Below are positions 45,489-57,900 of a stretch of 64,000 nt of DNA, in pieces (position 1 is the stretch's first letter; each line of letters starts with the position of its first letter). Origin of the DNA: Isoetes taiwanensis. Taxonomy: Eukaryota; Streptophyta; Lycopodiopsida; Isoetales; Isoetaceae. Under the pieces are notes generated by a model, which saw nothing but the letters and a program-made list of their open reading frames with translations, did no database searches and had not been told where the DNA came from. Position numbers and translations under genes: made by a program. The stretch is taken from positions 7,108,009 through 7,172,008 of the forward strand of contig JAJEKV010000023.1 of assembly GCA_021234155.1 (NCBI GenBank), read 5' to 3'.

Positions 45489-47095
45489 TGTGACGCTCCC
45501 CGTACAATATACGGTAACCACCGTACACTCCACGGAAAATCCCCCAACCAGTGTCGTCTACTGGATGGGCCCTCCATCTATCCCGTTCTAGGGATGGCTA
45601 GAACGGTAAGGGACACGGAGGTGTCTCGTAAATCCATCCCCTATGGACTCCTAATAACAGCGGAAGCATATAACTAATGTCAGTACTAGCAACTAACAAC
45701 AACAATAATAAGTCTACCTCGAAGGGTAGCTCAATCCATCCATCCATAGAATCGTCAGAAGGATCAATACACCATAAAACAATAAAGCTTCTACCCAAGC
45801 TCTGACTCGTGGGGGAAAGTACACTGACGGCTAGGTCTCAAGATAGATACAGACGGAAGTGTAAACAATGGCAGGGCTGGCTATAAGACAATGGCTAAGG
45901 GTTGACCACTCCATCCGCCCCTCCTGTGCATTATGGGCTAAAACGAGATATAAGCGTGGATCAGAGCAGCCCGGATACGCAATCTCTTGGATTCACCCTA
46001 AGAGACTACTCGGGTTTCATCTCCACAGTCCGATGAGGGCAAGGTCGGGTTACATCTCCCCTTCCCGAAAATCAGTGATTCGATGGGTGACTAGAGGATC
46101 GTGGCGACACACGTCCGTTCACGTCTTTAACCCCCCCAAAACAAGAACCCGGCCTAGGCACTGCGGCTCTTCGGGATCGGGCGGCACCATTGATCCGGGG
46201 TGTGAACCCATGCCCGCCCCCCACGAAGTGACCCACCATAGGCACGGGTGCACCCCAAGTCCCAATGGCCCTTCGGCGGGGACTATTCCTCCATCTTGTC
46301 ACTGATCCCGTTATATGGTGCTCAGTCATCCCATAACTCCCTTAGTCCGGTGGGCTCTATGCACAGGCCGCATATAATAGGTATTATGGGTCTATCTAGA
46401 AGCATCATACATAAGGCTGCTAGGTCTCTACCCCCCTTCCCAATACATGAGGAGCATAACAAGAGATCAACCATATCATATCCATAACATATGAACAATA
46501 AGAATAAGATCTAATCTAATCACATGAATCTAACTAGGGAGTTAGGGTTCATTGATTCGGTTCATTAGTTGAAATAGTGATTCTAGGAAGGCTCTACTAG
46601 AATACATGACTCTACGACATCTCTATAGCTGAAACTGCTTCAAAATACCTGCTCTTGACGCGTTTCCTCCTGATCCTGGGGTCTCCATCGATTCTTCGAT
46701 GTTTGAGATTACTGCTACTGAATCCAACACGTCCACGCTGCTTGAGTCGCTAAACCGTGCTATGTTGCAGCTTCTGGATCTTGATTCTGAACTCCGGTTG
46801 TGACAATAGCCTCAAGAGTGGGAGGAGCAAAAGTGTCTTCTGAGTTAGGGTTAGGTATTCATAGGCAAGTTAGGGTTAGGGTTGACACCTTGTCCAATGG
46901 GATGCGAACACGTGGCCAGTTACCCCAATCAGGTAGTGCCACGTGGATATATCCTTTCCTAAGGTTAATCAAGTTACATTTTAATGTGACTTGAACTTAC
47001 GTAATTGTCATACAAATCTAAGTCATACTGGATTTGTATGGTGACGTGGCCCAAAATATACGTATACATACTGTATATTTTAGGGGAACGTCACA
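45489..47095 (-). repeat. D2 5' LTR
   Basis: A direct copy of 34167-35783 with the same TGTGACG...CGTCACA ends. As 5' LTR it should hold the promoter, reading leftwards; I do not see a certain TATA box. Confidence 0.95.
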
Positions 47096-47100
47096 GGAGA
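47096..47100. other. D2 target-site duplication, right
   Basis: GGAGA, as at 34162-34166. Confidence 0.85.
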
Positions 47101-50100
47101 CATAATTCTCAAATTGGTAGTGAGTGGCGGAGGCCGGGAGTTGTTAACTGGGAATTGTGCCCTTATAATTTCATAATTAGGGAGGCTCCACGTCTCTCAA
47201 CTTTATTTTTGCAGTTGTTCTCTACTTATTGTGACGGTTGTCTAGAATGATCCGGTAGATTAGCATTCCTCAAAATTGTGGCAGATGATGTGGGTGCACC
47301 ACAGTGCAATCGAAAAGAAATCCAACCTAAGTTTCTACGTTTTTGCAGCATGATTTATACTTGCTTAGCATTTAGAATATGATGATTTTAACATGTACTT
47401 AATTGAGGCTTCCTGTTTTCCTTTACATCAAGCTTCTTGATGATTGCATTATATTCAATATATTCTAAGTTCATTTAGATTTATATATGAATAGCTACAA
47501 TGGACGAGCGAAGCATGAGAAAGTGCATGAGCAGCTATAATGGACGAATAGAGCATGAGAATTCACATGTAAACCATGCGAAAAGTTTGCATTGTATGTA
47601 GAAAGGATTTTAATAAATTAAACATTAATTCTACATAACGTTCTACTTTGTGGTCATAGTAAATAGTGTAGGAGTAGCAATAAGAAGTTCAATTTACATT
47701 TGCTTCCCAAATACAAATGTTCAGTCTTCCACGACACAATTTCATTGCCATGAGCAGTTTTTGTCAGAACAATCTTTGGCATGGATGCTCAATAAAAGAA
47801 ACCCTGTGTGGTCAACGTGCCACTGCTCAGGATCTCATGCATGCTTTGTAGATACAAGTCCAACATTACCTTCACTTCGTGAATAGGCAGAGTCTATTTA
47901 GTCGGAGGGGTGCATGACTGACACCTCCATGACTGTATCTATTTTGAGGTGGATATAACTCTTAAGTTTGAACTCGCATTGATTATTAAGTTTGGTGTTT
48001 AGAGACCTTTCGAGAAAGTTGATGTCTCAGTTCAAGCTCAAGATGTATGGTCATAAGAAAATCATTATGCTGCGGTGGAAGTGCATACATCTCGAGAATC
48101 TACAGTGGATCAGGAACCCTAGCATCATAGTAGGGAACGGGACCAACATGCCTCGGTATCTAACCAGAACCTTGAACTTGCGCATTATAGCGGTTGACGA
48201 GACAGAGGCATAGGATCATTCATATATGCATGAAGCTCTATATTTTTTTTTACTAATGGCATACACGTGTAGGTTGGTGGAGTTGTCTTTGCTATAAGGT
48301 GGAAGCTGCAAAGACTGATCGTCCTCGCCATCTATTAAATCAGTTCAATGTGCTCTTAGCTGGCCCCATGGTCTACAACATGAAAACACCTCGGAGGGTC
48401 TAGTTTTTCGCTCAAAGAGGATCTCCCCCTCTTTAGTTGTGTAACGGCAGAAAGAAGCTCTGCAATGCGAGGGAAACATATGCATGCAAAAGAAATAGAT
48501 AGTCTACAAAAAAGGCATAGCAATTCAACCCTTAGATTAGCTATGTCTAGATAATATTTATGGGCTTTGTTTCACTTTTTGGTCTTTGTGTCATATAAAA
48601 TTGCTTGGGCTTCTTGTCAAAAAAGGATTGAGACGAAGTTATTAGTGTTCAACATACATAGCATCCTCAACATATTGCACTTCGATAATCACGTGCTTGC
48701 AGGAGATGAGGACAAGCACCATGCAAATGTTTGATCGCTATAGACATGCATGTGGCGTGAGGATGCTCTAGACAAACTCCAGCTATAACACTACAATATG
48801 ATATGCACATCAACCCTCACAGAAGTCACAACAACATTCGAGGACCTCGATGGGGAGCAATCATCAACACAGGAACCACATACATGCACCAACAGAAAAG
48901 ATAAAAATCATTATTTGACATGATGTTGATTGTGGTTCATGGGATAGGTTTGGCAGCAATGCAATTTTGCATTAACTACAATAATCTATGCAGAAGACTT
49001 CAATATTGACTACCAGTGCAAAGGCAATAACAAGACAACACTAAAAGAATGGCGCCAATGCTCATCCATGAGTCACCTCTTCATGCATGAGCTCCTTGTC
49101 AGATAAGAATTCTCAACCTAGATCTCATCATGTGGTTGAAATTCTTGCACTTGAAGATTGAGCCAATCTTTGATAATGACGATGGGCAATTAGATTATGT
49201 AGCAGAGAACTTTAAACTTGTATTGAAAAGGGAAGTTGATGCATCGTAGTTGATACTACTGAAGTCAAAATTACTCCTACAATGCATAGTGAAGATACAA
49301 ATGATGCATTACCTCAAGCATCATATGTTAACGATGATGTCAATGAAGGAGACACTTCCATTTTCTGGTCTCCACTAATGATATCTCCTCCACGAGATGA
49401 TGTTGGAAGCATTAGACAACGAAGTCATGATGACATTTAGAACAGTACTGTTGGTAGTGGTTTGTCATATAAAAGAATAGGCATTAACAAAAGCAACAAT
49501 AACAATGCAATTGATTTAGTAATAAATCAGCTTCAGCATCAGGAGAGTATCCTGTCAACTTGCACGCAATATGTAATATCATTTGGAAAAGTTTTGGTCT
49601 TCACATAGGCCCTCACACAATCGCTGAACAATTCCTCAGTCTTCTTAAGATTATTCCTCCCCATTATATTGCATGTTAGTAAGCGTAGGTCAATTGGTAC
49701 TTGTAGGTACTTGCAAAGATGTTTGACATAACCCCATAAGCTGCAGAGAAGAGCAGGTATGATCCTATAATGTACAAGCACTACTTATGACAAGATTTTT
49801 TGCTTCATGAAAGTGTTATATGTGCTCAGAACTTCCACAAAACATGTAATTTGATATTAATTAGGTTCTAGGCTATAGTATCAGTTCATAACCTTAAAAT
49901 ATTGGAATACTCCATCAAACTGATGCCGTTTAGTGCCATGAAAATACCACTAAATGCCCTTCAATATGGGGATCTTGGTTCTGTTGCGCACCCACCACAC
50001 CAAATCCTCTTGCCCCATGTTCTTGACCAACATGACCATCAATAATGAGAACACCTTTGATGCAAAATCATGCAAAATCGTTAAAGATATTATTCAATCC

Positions 50101-51880
50101 ATAGTCTGCCCGAGAGGCAAAATGTAAAACCATGAAATTCAAAGAGACAATACACAAAATTCAAAGAGATAATCGTTGGGAAAATTTGACAATGTAGATT
50201 GAAATATGGCCAAGAATCACAAGGAAAACAACAAGATCATGCCTGTTATGTGAGAAGAATAAAAGCATTACATTTATATTTACATAAAGCTATAAAGTTG
50301 TAACAGAGCTGGAAAAAACTGCCCAGAAGAAAATTGTAGAAGAAATCAATCCTACAAAGTACAGACTACACTTGTACACTTTTACAAAGTAACTTTCAAC
50401 TTGTTCTCCTTCTCTAAAGATAGATTCAATACAACTGCATTATATAAACTTATAGGAGCATTCCTTTGGCAAAGCATTGACTAGAGCTACAACTAATATG
50501 CTAAGCTATGTTCTTACTTATTTGCACTCAATCACTTGCTGCAGCTAGACAGTCCCGAAAACAGATTCATCAAGAAGGAGCTCTACTTCTACACATCTTT
50601 TCCTAGCAATGGTATTCACGAACACATGCAATGGATCTGCCTACAACCAAATGCATACAAAGTTTGATTAATGTATGCTGGCCTGTTCACCAAGATCTAG
50701 ATTGTACCCTTAACATCATCTGCCATAGAATCCCTTATAGTAATCCACGCATTAGAAGTCCCACGACCTCGATTTGCAAACATGCACTCTCTGAGAATTA
50801 AACAATTGGATGCTCAGAAAAGAAAAATTTGAATGGCCAAAATTAAAAAATTGGCATCTCTATAAATTGGAAAGAACAAGTCGAGTTTGTATGGTCTCTA
50901 TCTTATGTGCAACAAGACTTTAGGCCCCCATTGACCGGATGCTCAAAACATGAAGAGTTCCAGACAGATATAATCAGAGAGATCATTCTGGCATATAATT
51001 GATCGTAGTCAGGAAGATGTGCTTGTGCTAGTGTAGAATATCAAGAAAGCTTAGGAATCAGCTTCTTTACGGACCCGCTAAAATGATAATGCAGTGAAAT
51101 AGCATGTCCAAAATTAAAACTAATTAATCATGAGATGAATCTCAAGGTATGGACAATGTCAAGCAAGTTTTCTATCTGTAAGAAAGGAGAGATTAGTTGG
51201 TGTTGTAGCTTATAAATTTCCTACAATGACAAAGTTCTGCCGACAACATCGTCCAACAACCGACCCATTCTAAAGCAGTCTAAAAGCCTCCCCATTCATG
51301 AAATTAAGTTTTTAATGGGACAAATGAACGGCATTTAAAGAATTGGATTTAAATGAATGGGATAAAGAAAAAAAAAGAATAGAATAGAATAGAATAGAAT
51401 AGAATAGAATAGAATAGAATAGAATAGAATAGAATAGAATAGAATAGAATAGAATAGAGTAGAGTTTTTATCGTCCATGGAGACCAATTGATTTATGGGA
51501 TCTCGTTGTGTGTACAGAATGAATGAGATAAATGAATGGGATTTAAAAAATGGGACAAATGAATAGGATAAAGAATGGGATTTAAATAATGCCCTTAACC
51601 ACTCAGTTCGCCCTCACTTCTAGTTTTAGAGCTCCATAAGCACAGAGATTTGGAATTCTATATTTGCTAGGACACTCCTTGACTACACTTTGGTCAATAG
51701 TGAAAAGCCTAACTGCATTGAAATGCAACTCAGTAATATATGGCATTTTAATTTATCTGCTTAAAATTGCAGTATCAGAAGAAAAAAAACATAGAGGCAT
51801 TTTCCAAGCCTGACATGCTTTCCCATTTTACAAAATTTAGTTGTAAACAAAACTAACCCACTAGGGATCCTCATCCTCAT
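47101..51880. other. T1 internal sequence, right part; no gene recognised
   Basis: Short frames only (for example 47992-48213 plus, 49539-49781 minus) without known motifs. A plus-strand stretch near 49130-49530 reads through several stops as acidic, Ser/Asn-rich protein and might be a decayed accessory ORF of the transposon. Not supported further. Confidence 0.4.
51375..51460. repeat. (AGAAT)n microsatellite
   Basis: About 16 units, the complement of the ATTCT tracts at 11493 and 12697. Confidence 0.95.
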
Positions 51881-51882
51881 CG

Positions 51883-51991
51883 TCTTGTTCTTGTTCTTGT
51901 TCTTGTTCTTGTTCTTGTTCTTGTTCTTGTTCTTGTTCTTGTTCTTGTTCTTGTTCTTGTTCTTGTTCTTGTTCTTGTTCTTGTTCTTGTT
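51883..51991. repeat. (TTCTTG)n hexanucleotide repeat
   Basis: About 18 perfect units. It translates as simple dipeptides in each frame. Upstream on the minus strand MADMIDSSRTRAWRTVIELE (from about 52163) may be the start of an ORF that runs into the repeat, but it soon stops. Confidence 0.95.
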
Positions 51992-52457
51992 CTGCTGCTA
52001 TGGCTCGACCAGCTATTCATCCAGCTCCAGATATGGTATGACCTCCAGCTATGGCCCGACCTGGACCAATTCTGACACGCCCTCGACCTGCTCCACCATT
52101 TCGAGCTCAAGTTCTATTACTGTTCGCCATGCTCGAGTTCTACTACTGTCTATCATGTCCGCCATTTCGACAATAGAGCCAACAGAGCCGACAGCTACGT
52201 CCGTTAAAAATTAAAGTGACCTTGAAATGTCACTTTAATTTTCAGTGTAATTTTGATTTTCACCTAACTTTGGATTTAATTTATTAACTTAGAATAAATT
52301 AGTCTGAAGCCAATTTAGGTTAACACTTTTAGATTAAAAGAGTTAATGGAACCCTAAGTGAAAAAATTAATGTAAACCTAACCTAACTAGTGGTGTGAAG
52401 ACAAATCCAGCTAAAATCCTAATGGAATCCTAACTTAACGGCGAGTGTGAAGGTACC

Positions 52458-52681
52458 TTTATTTGTTATCTAACTAAATGTCAATCATTTGTCTCTCATT
52501 GAGCACGTTTTAAGTGCTTGCCCTTGGAATCATGATCATTTGTGTCCTCATCCTTTTCTTGGGGCTTATCGTTATCATCATAATCCCCCGATTTTGTATG
52601 GAGTGTACGCTTTACGCCCATCTAGCAAGTTTTGGTGCATTTACCTTTACAAGTTAAAGATGGAAGAATCAAATGTTGATC
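52458..52681 (-). mobile_element. Family A copy 3, middle piece
   Basis: It continues from 31804 across the T1 insertion (TTTATTTGTTATC...AAGTGCTTGCCCTTGG) and ends at AAATGTTGATC, where the L1 inserted. The sequence resumes at 57706. Confidence 0.75.
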
Positions 52682-53332
52682 ACTAAAGATGGAGAGGTGG
52701 ACATACCAGCTGCCCTCCCAAAGATGCCAGCTCAATTGGAGGTTCAGTCCCAACTAAATCAGCAGGGAAATGATTGTATCACCTCAAAAGGCCAGGAAAC
52801 TGAATCTGTTCACAAAAGTAGACCTATAAGTCCAGCTGGCCAGTTGGAGTCAGGTGGCCAGGGAACTTGTGAACAGGTCAGGAGACCTATAAGCCCTTCT
52901 GGACAAGATTTTCAAAAAGCTGACCCAAAGAACCAAGGAACTGAAAGTAATCAAAGGTCTATAACTCCAAACAACCTGGTAACTGACTCTCCTCATAGTA
53001 GTAGACCTATAAGCCCAACTGGTCAACCTATTACTCTAGTTGGCCAGGGAACTTTCTGTGAGCAGAGCAGGAAATCTACAAGTCCTCTTGCAGAGAGAGA
53101 TGTAGAATCTGAAGTCTTCAAGACACCAAATTTCCGCTTAAAGGAACTGAGGGATCCCTCATCTCGATTGGCTGGAAAATTCTGGGATGATGAGGAAGAT
53201 GATGATAAGGACCCTAAAGAACTCAGTGATCAGTCCTGTGTCACCCCTCTCCCACATGCTACAAAAAGAAAGAAGAAGGTCTACACTCCTAGGGAGCAAG
53301 GGCCTGTCACTAGGAGCTCCAAATCCCAATGA
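52682..53332 (+). CDS. L1 ORF1, C-terminal part with peptide repeats
   Basis: The frame is open through the left junction; the ATG at 52673 belongs to the target sequence, so the true start was lost by truncation. The peptide has four to five units of the pattern (S/R)RPISPxGQ spaced 25-45 residues apart, mixed with Gln/Gly-rich text. An acidic patch (WDDEEDDDKDPKE) and a basic end (KRKKKVYTPREQGPVTRSSK) follow. ORF1 proteins of L1 bind element RNA; here the RNA-binding domain itself would be upstream and is missing. The stop TGA overlaps the ORF2 start as ATGA. Confidence 0.7.
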   Translation, partial: TKDGEVDIPAALPKMPAQLEVQSQLNQQGNDCITSKGQETESVHKSRPISPAGQLESGGQGTCEQVRRPISPSGQDFQKADPKNQGTESNQRSITPNNLVTDSPHSSRPISPTGQPITLVGQGTFCEQSRKSTSPLAERDVESEVFKTPNFRLKELRDPSSRLAGKFWDDEEDDDKDPKELSDQSCVTPLPHATKRKKKVYTPREQGPVTRSSKSQ

Positions 53333-56300
53333 AGATTGTTTCTTGGAATATGAGAGGTATTAAGGGTCCTTTGAAAAGAAAGAGGGCTCTAATTGCCATT
53401 AGGGAGATCAAAGCAGATATAATCCTCCTTCAAGAACACAGGGCTTCCATCCTTTGAAGCATCAAATCTAGGTAATTGGATTTTTCCAAATGGGGATTCT
53501 ATATGGGCCCCAAAGAGATGGTACCAAGGGGGGTATATGCATTGCTTGGAAAGGGTTAAAAAAAATAGACTTCTTCTCACATCCCTCGGGCAGGTGGCAG
53601 GTTGTGTTTCTGGAAATCGAAAAAGAGCAGGTAGGCATCATCAATGTCTATGCCTCAACTGCCCCTGAAGAAAGAGAAAAACAATGGTTGGAAATGTGTG
53701 ATTGGTTACAGAGACAAAATGTCAATAATTGGATCTTGAGTGGGGATTTTAACAACACCCCCTCATGGGATCAGAAGGCAGGTAAAAAATTGAACATGAC
53801 AAGGGGAGAAAGGTTCCAATGGGATAAGCTGATCCACAGATTTGTGTATCATGCCCCATCATCCTCAAATGCTTATTCTTGGAGTAATAAAAGGAAAGGA
53901 TTGGACAGAGTGTATTGTCTTCTTGATAGATACTACACAAACATATCCTCCTTAACAGGCTGGGACAACTTGACTATAAGTAATGACTGCAGTAATTCCA
54001 TTTCGGATCACTATCCCCAGATATTAGACACTGGAAAGATACCTCAAAATAATCCCTCTGACATCCCATTTAAGTTCAATAACAGTTTATTGAGCAACAA
54101 AGCCTTCTGTGATGATTTTACCGCATATTACAGCTCCTTGAAAGCTATAAATCGAAGTGGATCAATGAAAGAGTTTGTCATGAAATGTAAGCAGATAAAA
54201 AATTGGATAAAACAGTGGGGTAAACAATGGAATCAGAGGAAGAAACAGGAAAAATCAGAGATCTACTTAGAAATGAAAGAAGTTAGACAAAAACTTTTTC
54301 TTGACAAAAATGATGTGGCTCTTCAACAAAGGGAAGAAATTTTGGAAAGGAAAGTTAAATTAATAGAAGAACATGAGGCTAAGAGTTTGGCAATCAAGAG
54401 TAGAAGCTTGTATATTAACTTCATGGATGACTGTAGCTCCAAGTTTTTCTTCCGGGCTGCTAAGAGCAGGATATTGAACAATGGGATTGTTTCAGTAACA
54501 GATAATCAACAGGAAATATCTAAACAGGAGGACATACTACATTTATTCCATAGCAAATATAAAGATCTTTTTGCTGCAAAAGACATGGATAGTGAAAGCA
54601 TGTCAGATTTTTTTAATTCTCTTGGTCCCAAAGATTTGCCAGTTGAAGAAGATCAACTTCTGGCTATCCCAATGGAGAATGAAATTCTGGAAACTGTGAG
54701 AAGTATGGCACATGGGAAAAGCCCGGGGCGGATGGCTTACCCCCGAGTTTTATGAACACTTTTGGAGCATAATGTCCAAAGATCTTACAACATTTATACA
54801 AGGTGCATGGCAGGCTGAAAAGCTTCACCCAGCTATTAATGCTGGACTCATTGCCTTAGTTCCAAAAGTGGATAAGCCTGCTACCTTCTCGGACTGGAGA
54901 CCAATATCATTGACTAATGTGTCATACAAAATTATAGCCAAGATCTTTGCCAATAGGCTTAAAAATATTCTGCAAACAAAGATAAGCCCAGTCCAATCTG
55001 GCTTCTTACCAGGTAGAAGTATTCTCGATAACTTCATTGGTGCATATGAAGGGCTTCACTGGAATAGAGCCACAAATCAGAATTGTGTGCTACTAAAGTT
55101 GGATTTCAAAAGAGCCTATGATACCATTGATTGGAATTTCTTATACAGAGCAATGTCTCAAATGGGATTTTCAGAGGCAGTAATAAAAAAGGTTGCTGGG
55201 TTGAATGTCACAGGGAGTTCAGCAGTGTTGGTCAATGGTTCCCCATCTCCATTCTTTGAATGTAAAAGAGGAGTTAGATAGGGCTGTCCCCTTGCCCACT
55301 ATCTTTTTTTAATAGTAGCAGAGATGGTGACTAGAACTATTTTTAAATTGCAGCAAAATGATAAAATTAGTTGCCTTGAGCTTCCAGATACATGTGAGTC
55401 CCTGTCAGCCATGCAGTATGCAGATGACACATTTGTGTTTTTAAAAAGACAAGGTGATCATATCAGAAACTTCCTACTGGCAATGGAGGGGTTTGGAAAG
55501 GCATCTGGTGTATTGCTGAACAAGGATAAATGTGCAATAATTTCTGACAGTATGGATGACTACATTGAAGGGATTAAAGTTTGTGGATTTCATTGTGCTA
55601 CCAAACTCTTAGGACTGCCTTTGGCCCTAAATATGAGTTTACATGGTCTTTGGGAGCCAATAGTCACAAAAATAAAAAAGAAATTACAAATGTACCCCAA
55701 AACTCTCTCTATGGCTGGTAGAGTAGAGATCATTAATAGTGTCATTGCTAGCTCCCATGTATACTTTTCCTCTGCTATAATTGCAGATAAGAAAACCTAT
55801 AAGGAGTTGGAGATAATTATGAAGGAATTCATCTGGCAAGGCTCCCATATGGTTGGATGGCAAAACCTGACACTACCCAGGAAGAAGGGAGGCCTTGGAT
55901 GCAAGGATCTCTTTTTACAAGCACAGTCTTGGCAAAAAAAAAATGTATGGAGGTCTTTAATGTCATCCTCAAAGTCCCCCACTTCATCTTATTAAATATT
56001 GGATTGGGAAAACCTCATTAGTAGGGAGCCCTTCTACTCCTCACCAATTGCCCGACTGCGATTTTATCAACTCAACCCAAGCAAAGGGCACTTCCAATAT
56101 CATGAGGAGAATCATTCAAGCATGGAATAAAGCATCTGTCTGCTTCAGAGCCCTTCCTATGGAGAGTGTTTCACAAGAGTTTAATTTCTTTTGGCACCAA
56201 AACCTTACAGCTGAGGAGGAGGGATGTCTAGCATTGAAACATCCAAGAAAGTATAAAGAATGGACAAGTAAAGGATTATACACAGTGAGCAGCATGATCA

Positions 56301-57098
56301 GAGAGGATAATTGGAAAACATGGCAGGAAATCTCTGCAATTGTACAAGATTCCAACCGTAATGCAGAATATTTACAACACACTCACCCGACATCAAAGAG
56401 GACAGGATGTTGAAACAGACCAACAGAATTGGGTTCTTGAAGGAAAGGGATACAAAGTGTCCAGAATATATTCAATATTGTTGAGTTCACAGGGCACTAA
56501 AGTAGCTGAACAATGGGATTGTCCAGATAGTGAAGCTATTCGAGTCATCAGAAAGGGATGGAAATTACAATGTGCTAAAAAAATTACCCTTTTTAGATGG
56601 CTACTTCTGAACAGAAGCCTTAAATGCAATGCCTATAGAGCCAAATATAATGACCAGATCTTAGATAGGTGCCCTTTAGGCTGTGGCCAGATTGAATCAT
56701 CAAGCCATATCTTCATCTGTCCCTGGCTTTCTCCTTTCTGGAATTGGATTAGACCCTATATAGGAATCACTCCAATTAATGAGTCTGACCTTTTTTGCTT
56801 CATTGCAAACAGCTCCCCATTCTTGGATACACTTAGATCTCTTTGTCTTTGGGTGATCTGGAAACACAGAAATAATGTTGCTATCAACCACTCCAACCCA
56901 GATTTGAATTTTCTCAAATCAACATTACAATTAGAACTGGCAGATGCTGCCATGGCTCACAGATTAAGTAAAGGTTCCAATTATGATAGGAATTGGGACA
57001 CATTGGGCTCCTTCCAGGGGTTCTATTCTTACTTTACTTCTTACTTTAACAATTTGTATGATGATGGAAACAGATTATCTGGTCAGGAAACATCATGA
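53329..57098 (+). pseudogene. L1 ORF2: endonuclease, reverse transcriptase, zinc module
   Basis: It starts MKIVSWNMRGIKGPLKRKRA at the ATGA overlap, so translation would follow ORF1 by termination-reinitiation. The endonuclease shows LLQEHRA (then a shift near 53450), GGICIAWKG, ILSGDFNNTPS and ISDHYPQ. The reverse transcriptase shows LVPKVDKPATFSDWRPISL, SGFLPGRSILDN, LKLDFKRAYDTIDW and MQYADDTFVF. Between them GVR-TAG-GCPL at 55279-55281 has a stop where relatives have Gln. The final module is CPLGCGQIESSSHIFIC near 56670-56720. Frameshifts near 53460, 54740, 55990 and 56350. Dead, though all domains are recognisable. Confidence 0.88.
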
Positions 57099-57426
57099 AG
57101 GAGGGCATGCAAGGGAGGTCCCGGAAGATACAAGGCCCATGTCTCATCAGGAGGTTCTGGAAGCTCTTCTCTGGGCCAAAACAGAGACAATTATGATCCG
57201 GACACTCAAGAAGATTCTGCAGGATGCTGATATATGGCAGTTTAAACAAGAGCTGAAACCTTTCTTTGAAGAAAAACTTGGCATAGTCGAGGGAGCGCGC
57301 GAGTCGTGGATCCTTTATATTCTGGATGGGGCAGCATATGGAGCAATTGAGTTGGATGATCTGCTCTTCAAGCATACAGATCATGCTTTTGCTATAATTA
57401 CTCTGGACGGAGTAAGGGAAGACTAA
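57058..57426 (+). CDS. L1 small downstream ORF (ORF3), unknown
   Basis: 122 codons from three successive ATGs (57058, 57061, 57064), overlapping the end of ORF2 by about 40 bases in another frame. The text (LVRKHHEGGHAREV, TRPMSHQEVLEALLWAKTET, IMIRTLKKILQDADIW) looks like a compact helical protein, not low complexity. It has no stop in a region where ORF2 has many. No family recognised. It could be a chance frame or a true extra gene of this L1 lineage. Confidence 0.45.
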   Translation: MMMETDYLVRKHHEGGHAREVPEDTRPMSHQEVLEALLWAKTETIMIRTLKKILQDADIWQFKQELKPFFEEKLGIVEGARESWILYILDGAAYGAIELDDLLFKHTDHAFAIITLDGVRED

Positions 57427-57670
57427 GGACACATCTGCTAAGATCACATCTGCTATCGACGAACTTCTTAATTTCTAATTTTCATGATCAATATCTAGAT
57501 TATGGTCCTTTTACGGTTTTAAAAACTTTTAAACAGTGTTTGTTTCTGTTAAATTTTCCTCCTTTGGAGTGACCGGCCATTTTTGATATTATGGCTACTA
57601 TAACAGAGCTTTGCTCTGTCCTTTTGTATTACCATGTATTACATGTAATATAATACTTCTGCCGTTTCTA

Positions 57671-57702
<32 letters not shown>
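57427..57702 (+). other. L1 3' UTR and poly(A)
   Basis: Non-coding end with a T-rich middle, TGTATTACATGTAATATAAT and a poly(A) run of about 31. Confidence 0.85.
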
Positions 57703-57704
<2 letters not shown>

Positions 57705-57705
57705 A

Positions 57706-57900
57706 AAATGTTGATCGTGGAAGTGTTTATTAAAAATACTATTCTGTTTCCATCGCCCAGCCCATGAGAGTTTAGCATCATAATAAGCTTTTGAACCGTC
57801 AATAAGAAATCTGTTGGCAGTCATATCTTCAAAATTTGAATATAACGAGCAGGTAAATGACTAATCTGCAAAATATCGCAGCAGTGTATACTATAAAAAA
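57706..57900 (-). mobile_element. Family A copy 3, right piece
   Basis: It continues from 52681 with GTTGATCGTGGAAGTGTTTATT and AGTTTAGCATCATAATAAGC, then meets the next family A copy near 57900. Confidence 0.7.

Larger units (their letters stand above)
34167..47095 (-). mobile_element. D2, complete Ty3/gypsy chromovirus carrying an H3-like gene
   Basis: 12.9 kb with LTRs of 1617 and 1607 bases, 5-bp GGAGA duplication, primer site and polypurine tract, transcribed leftwards. Order on the minus strand: LTR, primer site, H3-like gene (44936-43863), paired hairpins, ORF-X (43166-41631), gag-protease (41390-39420), reverse transcriptase, RNase H, integrase, chromodomain (to 36548), tandem repeats, polypurine tract, LTR. 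The two LTRs differ mainly by small indels, so insertion is recent, yet pol has several frameshifts. Confidence 0.95.
31805..52457. mobile_element. DNA transposon T1 (Harbinger-like?), 20.7 kb with nested elements
   Basis: The terminal inverted repeats of 26 bases (31806-31831 and 52432-52457) match at 23 positions; both start GGTACCTTC(G/A)CAC at the outer edge. The left end may include one more G at 31805. TTT lies immediately outside each end (31802-31804 and 52458-52460), giving a 3-bp target duplication. A related empty site at about 57985-58000 reads AACACTCTATTTG, so one unit of the triplet is restored. A 3-bp duplication fits PIF/Harbinger or CACTA; the ends are not CACTA. Without the LTR element inside it would be about 7.7 kb. 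I find no clear transposase. Confidence 0.75.
52671..57716 (+). mobile_element. L1 LINE with target-site duplication
   Basis: AAATGTTGATC at 52671-52681 and 57706-57716 flank a 5.0-kb element with poly(A) at 57672-57702. The flanks joined give family A sequence as at 58180-58215. It is 5'-truncated within ORF1 and has several stops and shifts in ORF2. Confidence 0.9.

Noticed and set aside
34167-47095. D2 read as two solo LTRs around host histone genes
   Set aside because: Identical 5-bp duplications outside the LTRs, a primer site and a polypurine tract at the correct ends, and gag-pol inside show one element.
49130-49530. Myb-like or transposase gene of T1
   Set aside because: The stretch has several stops and no motif that I could align to Harbinger proteins.
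51885-52214. Frames with Phe-Leu or Arg-Thr dipeptide repeats
   Set aside because: Translation of the TTCTTG repeat; no conserved flanking domain.
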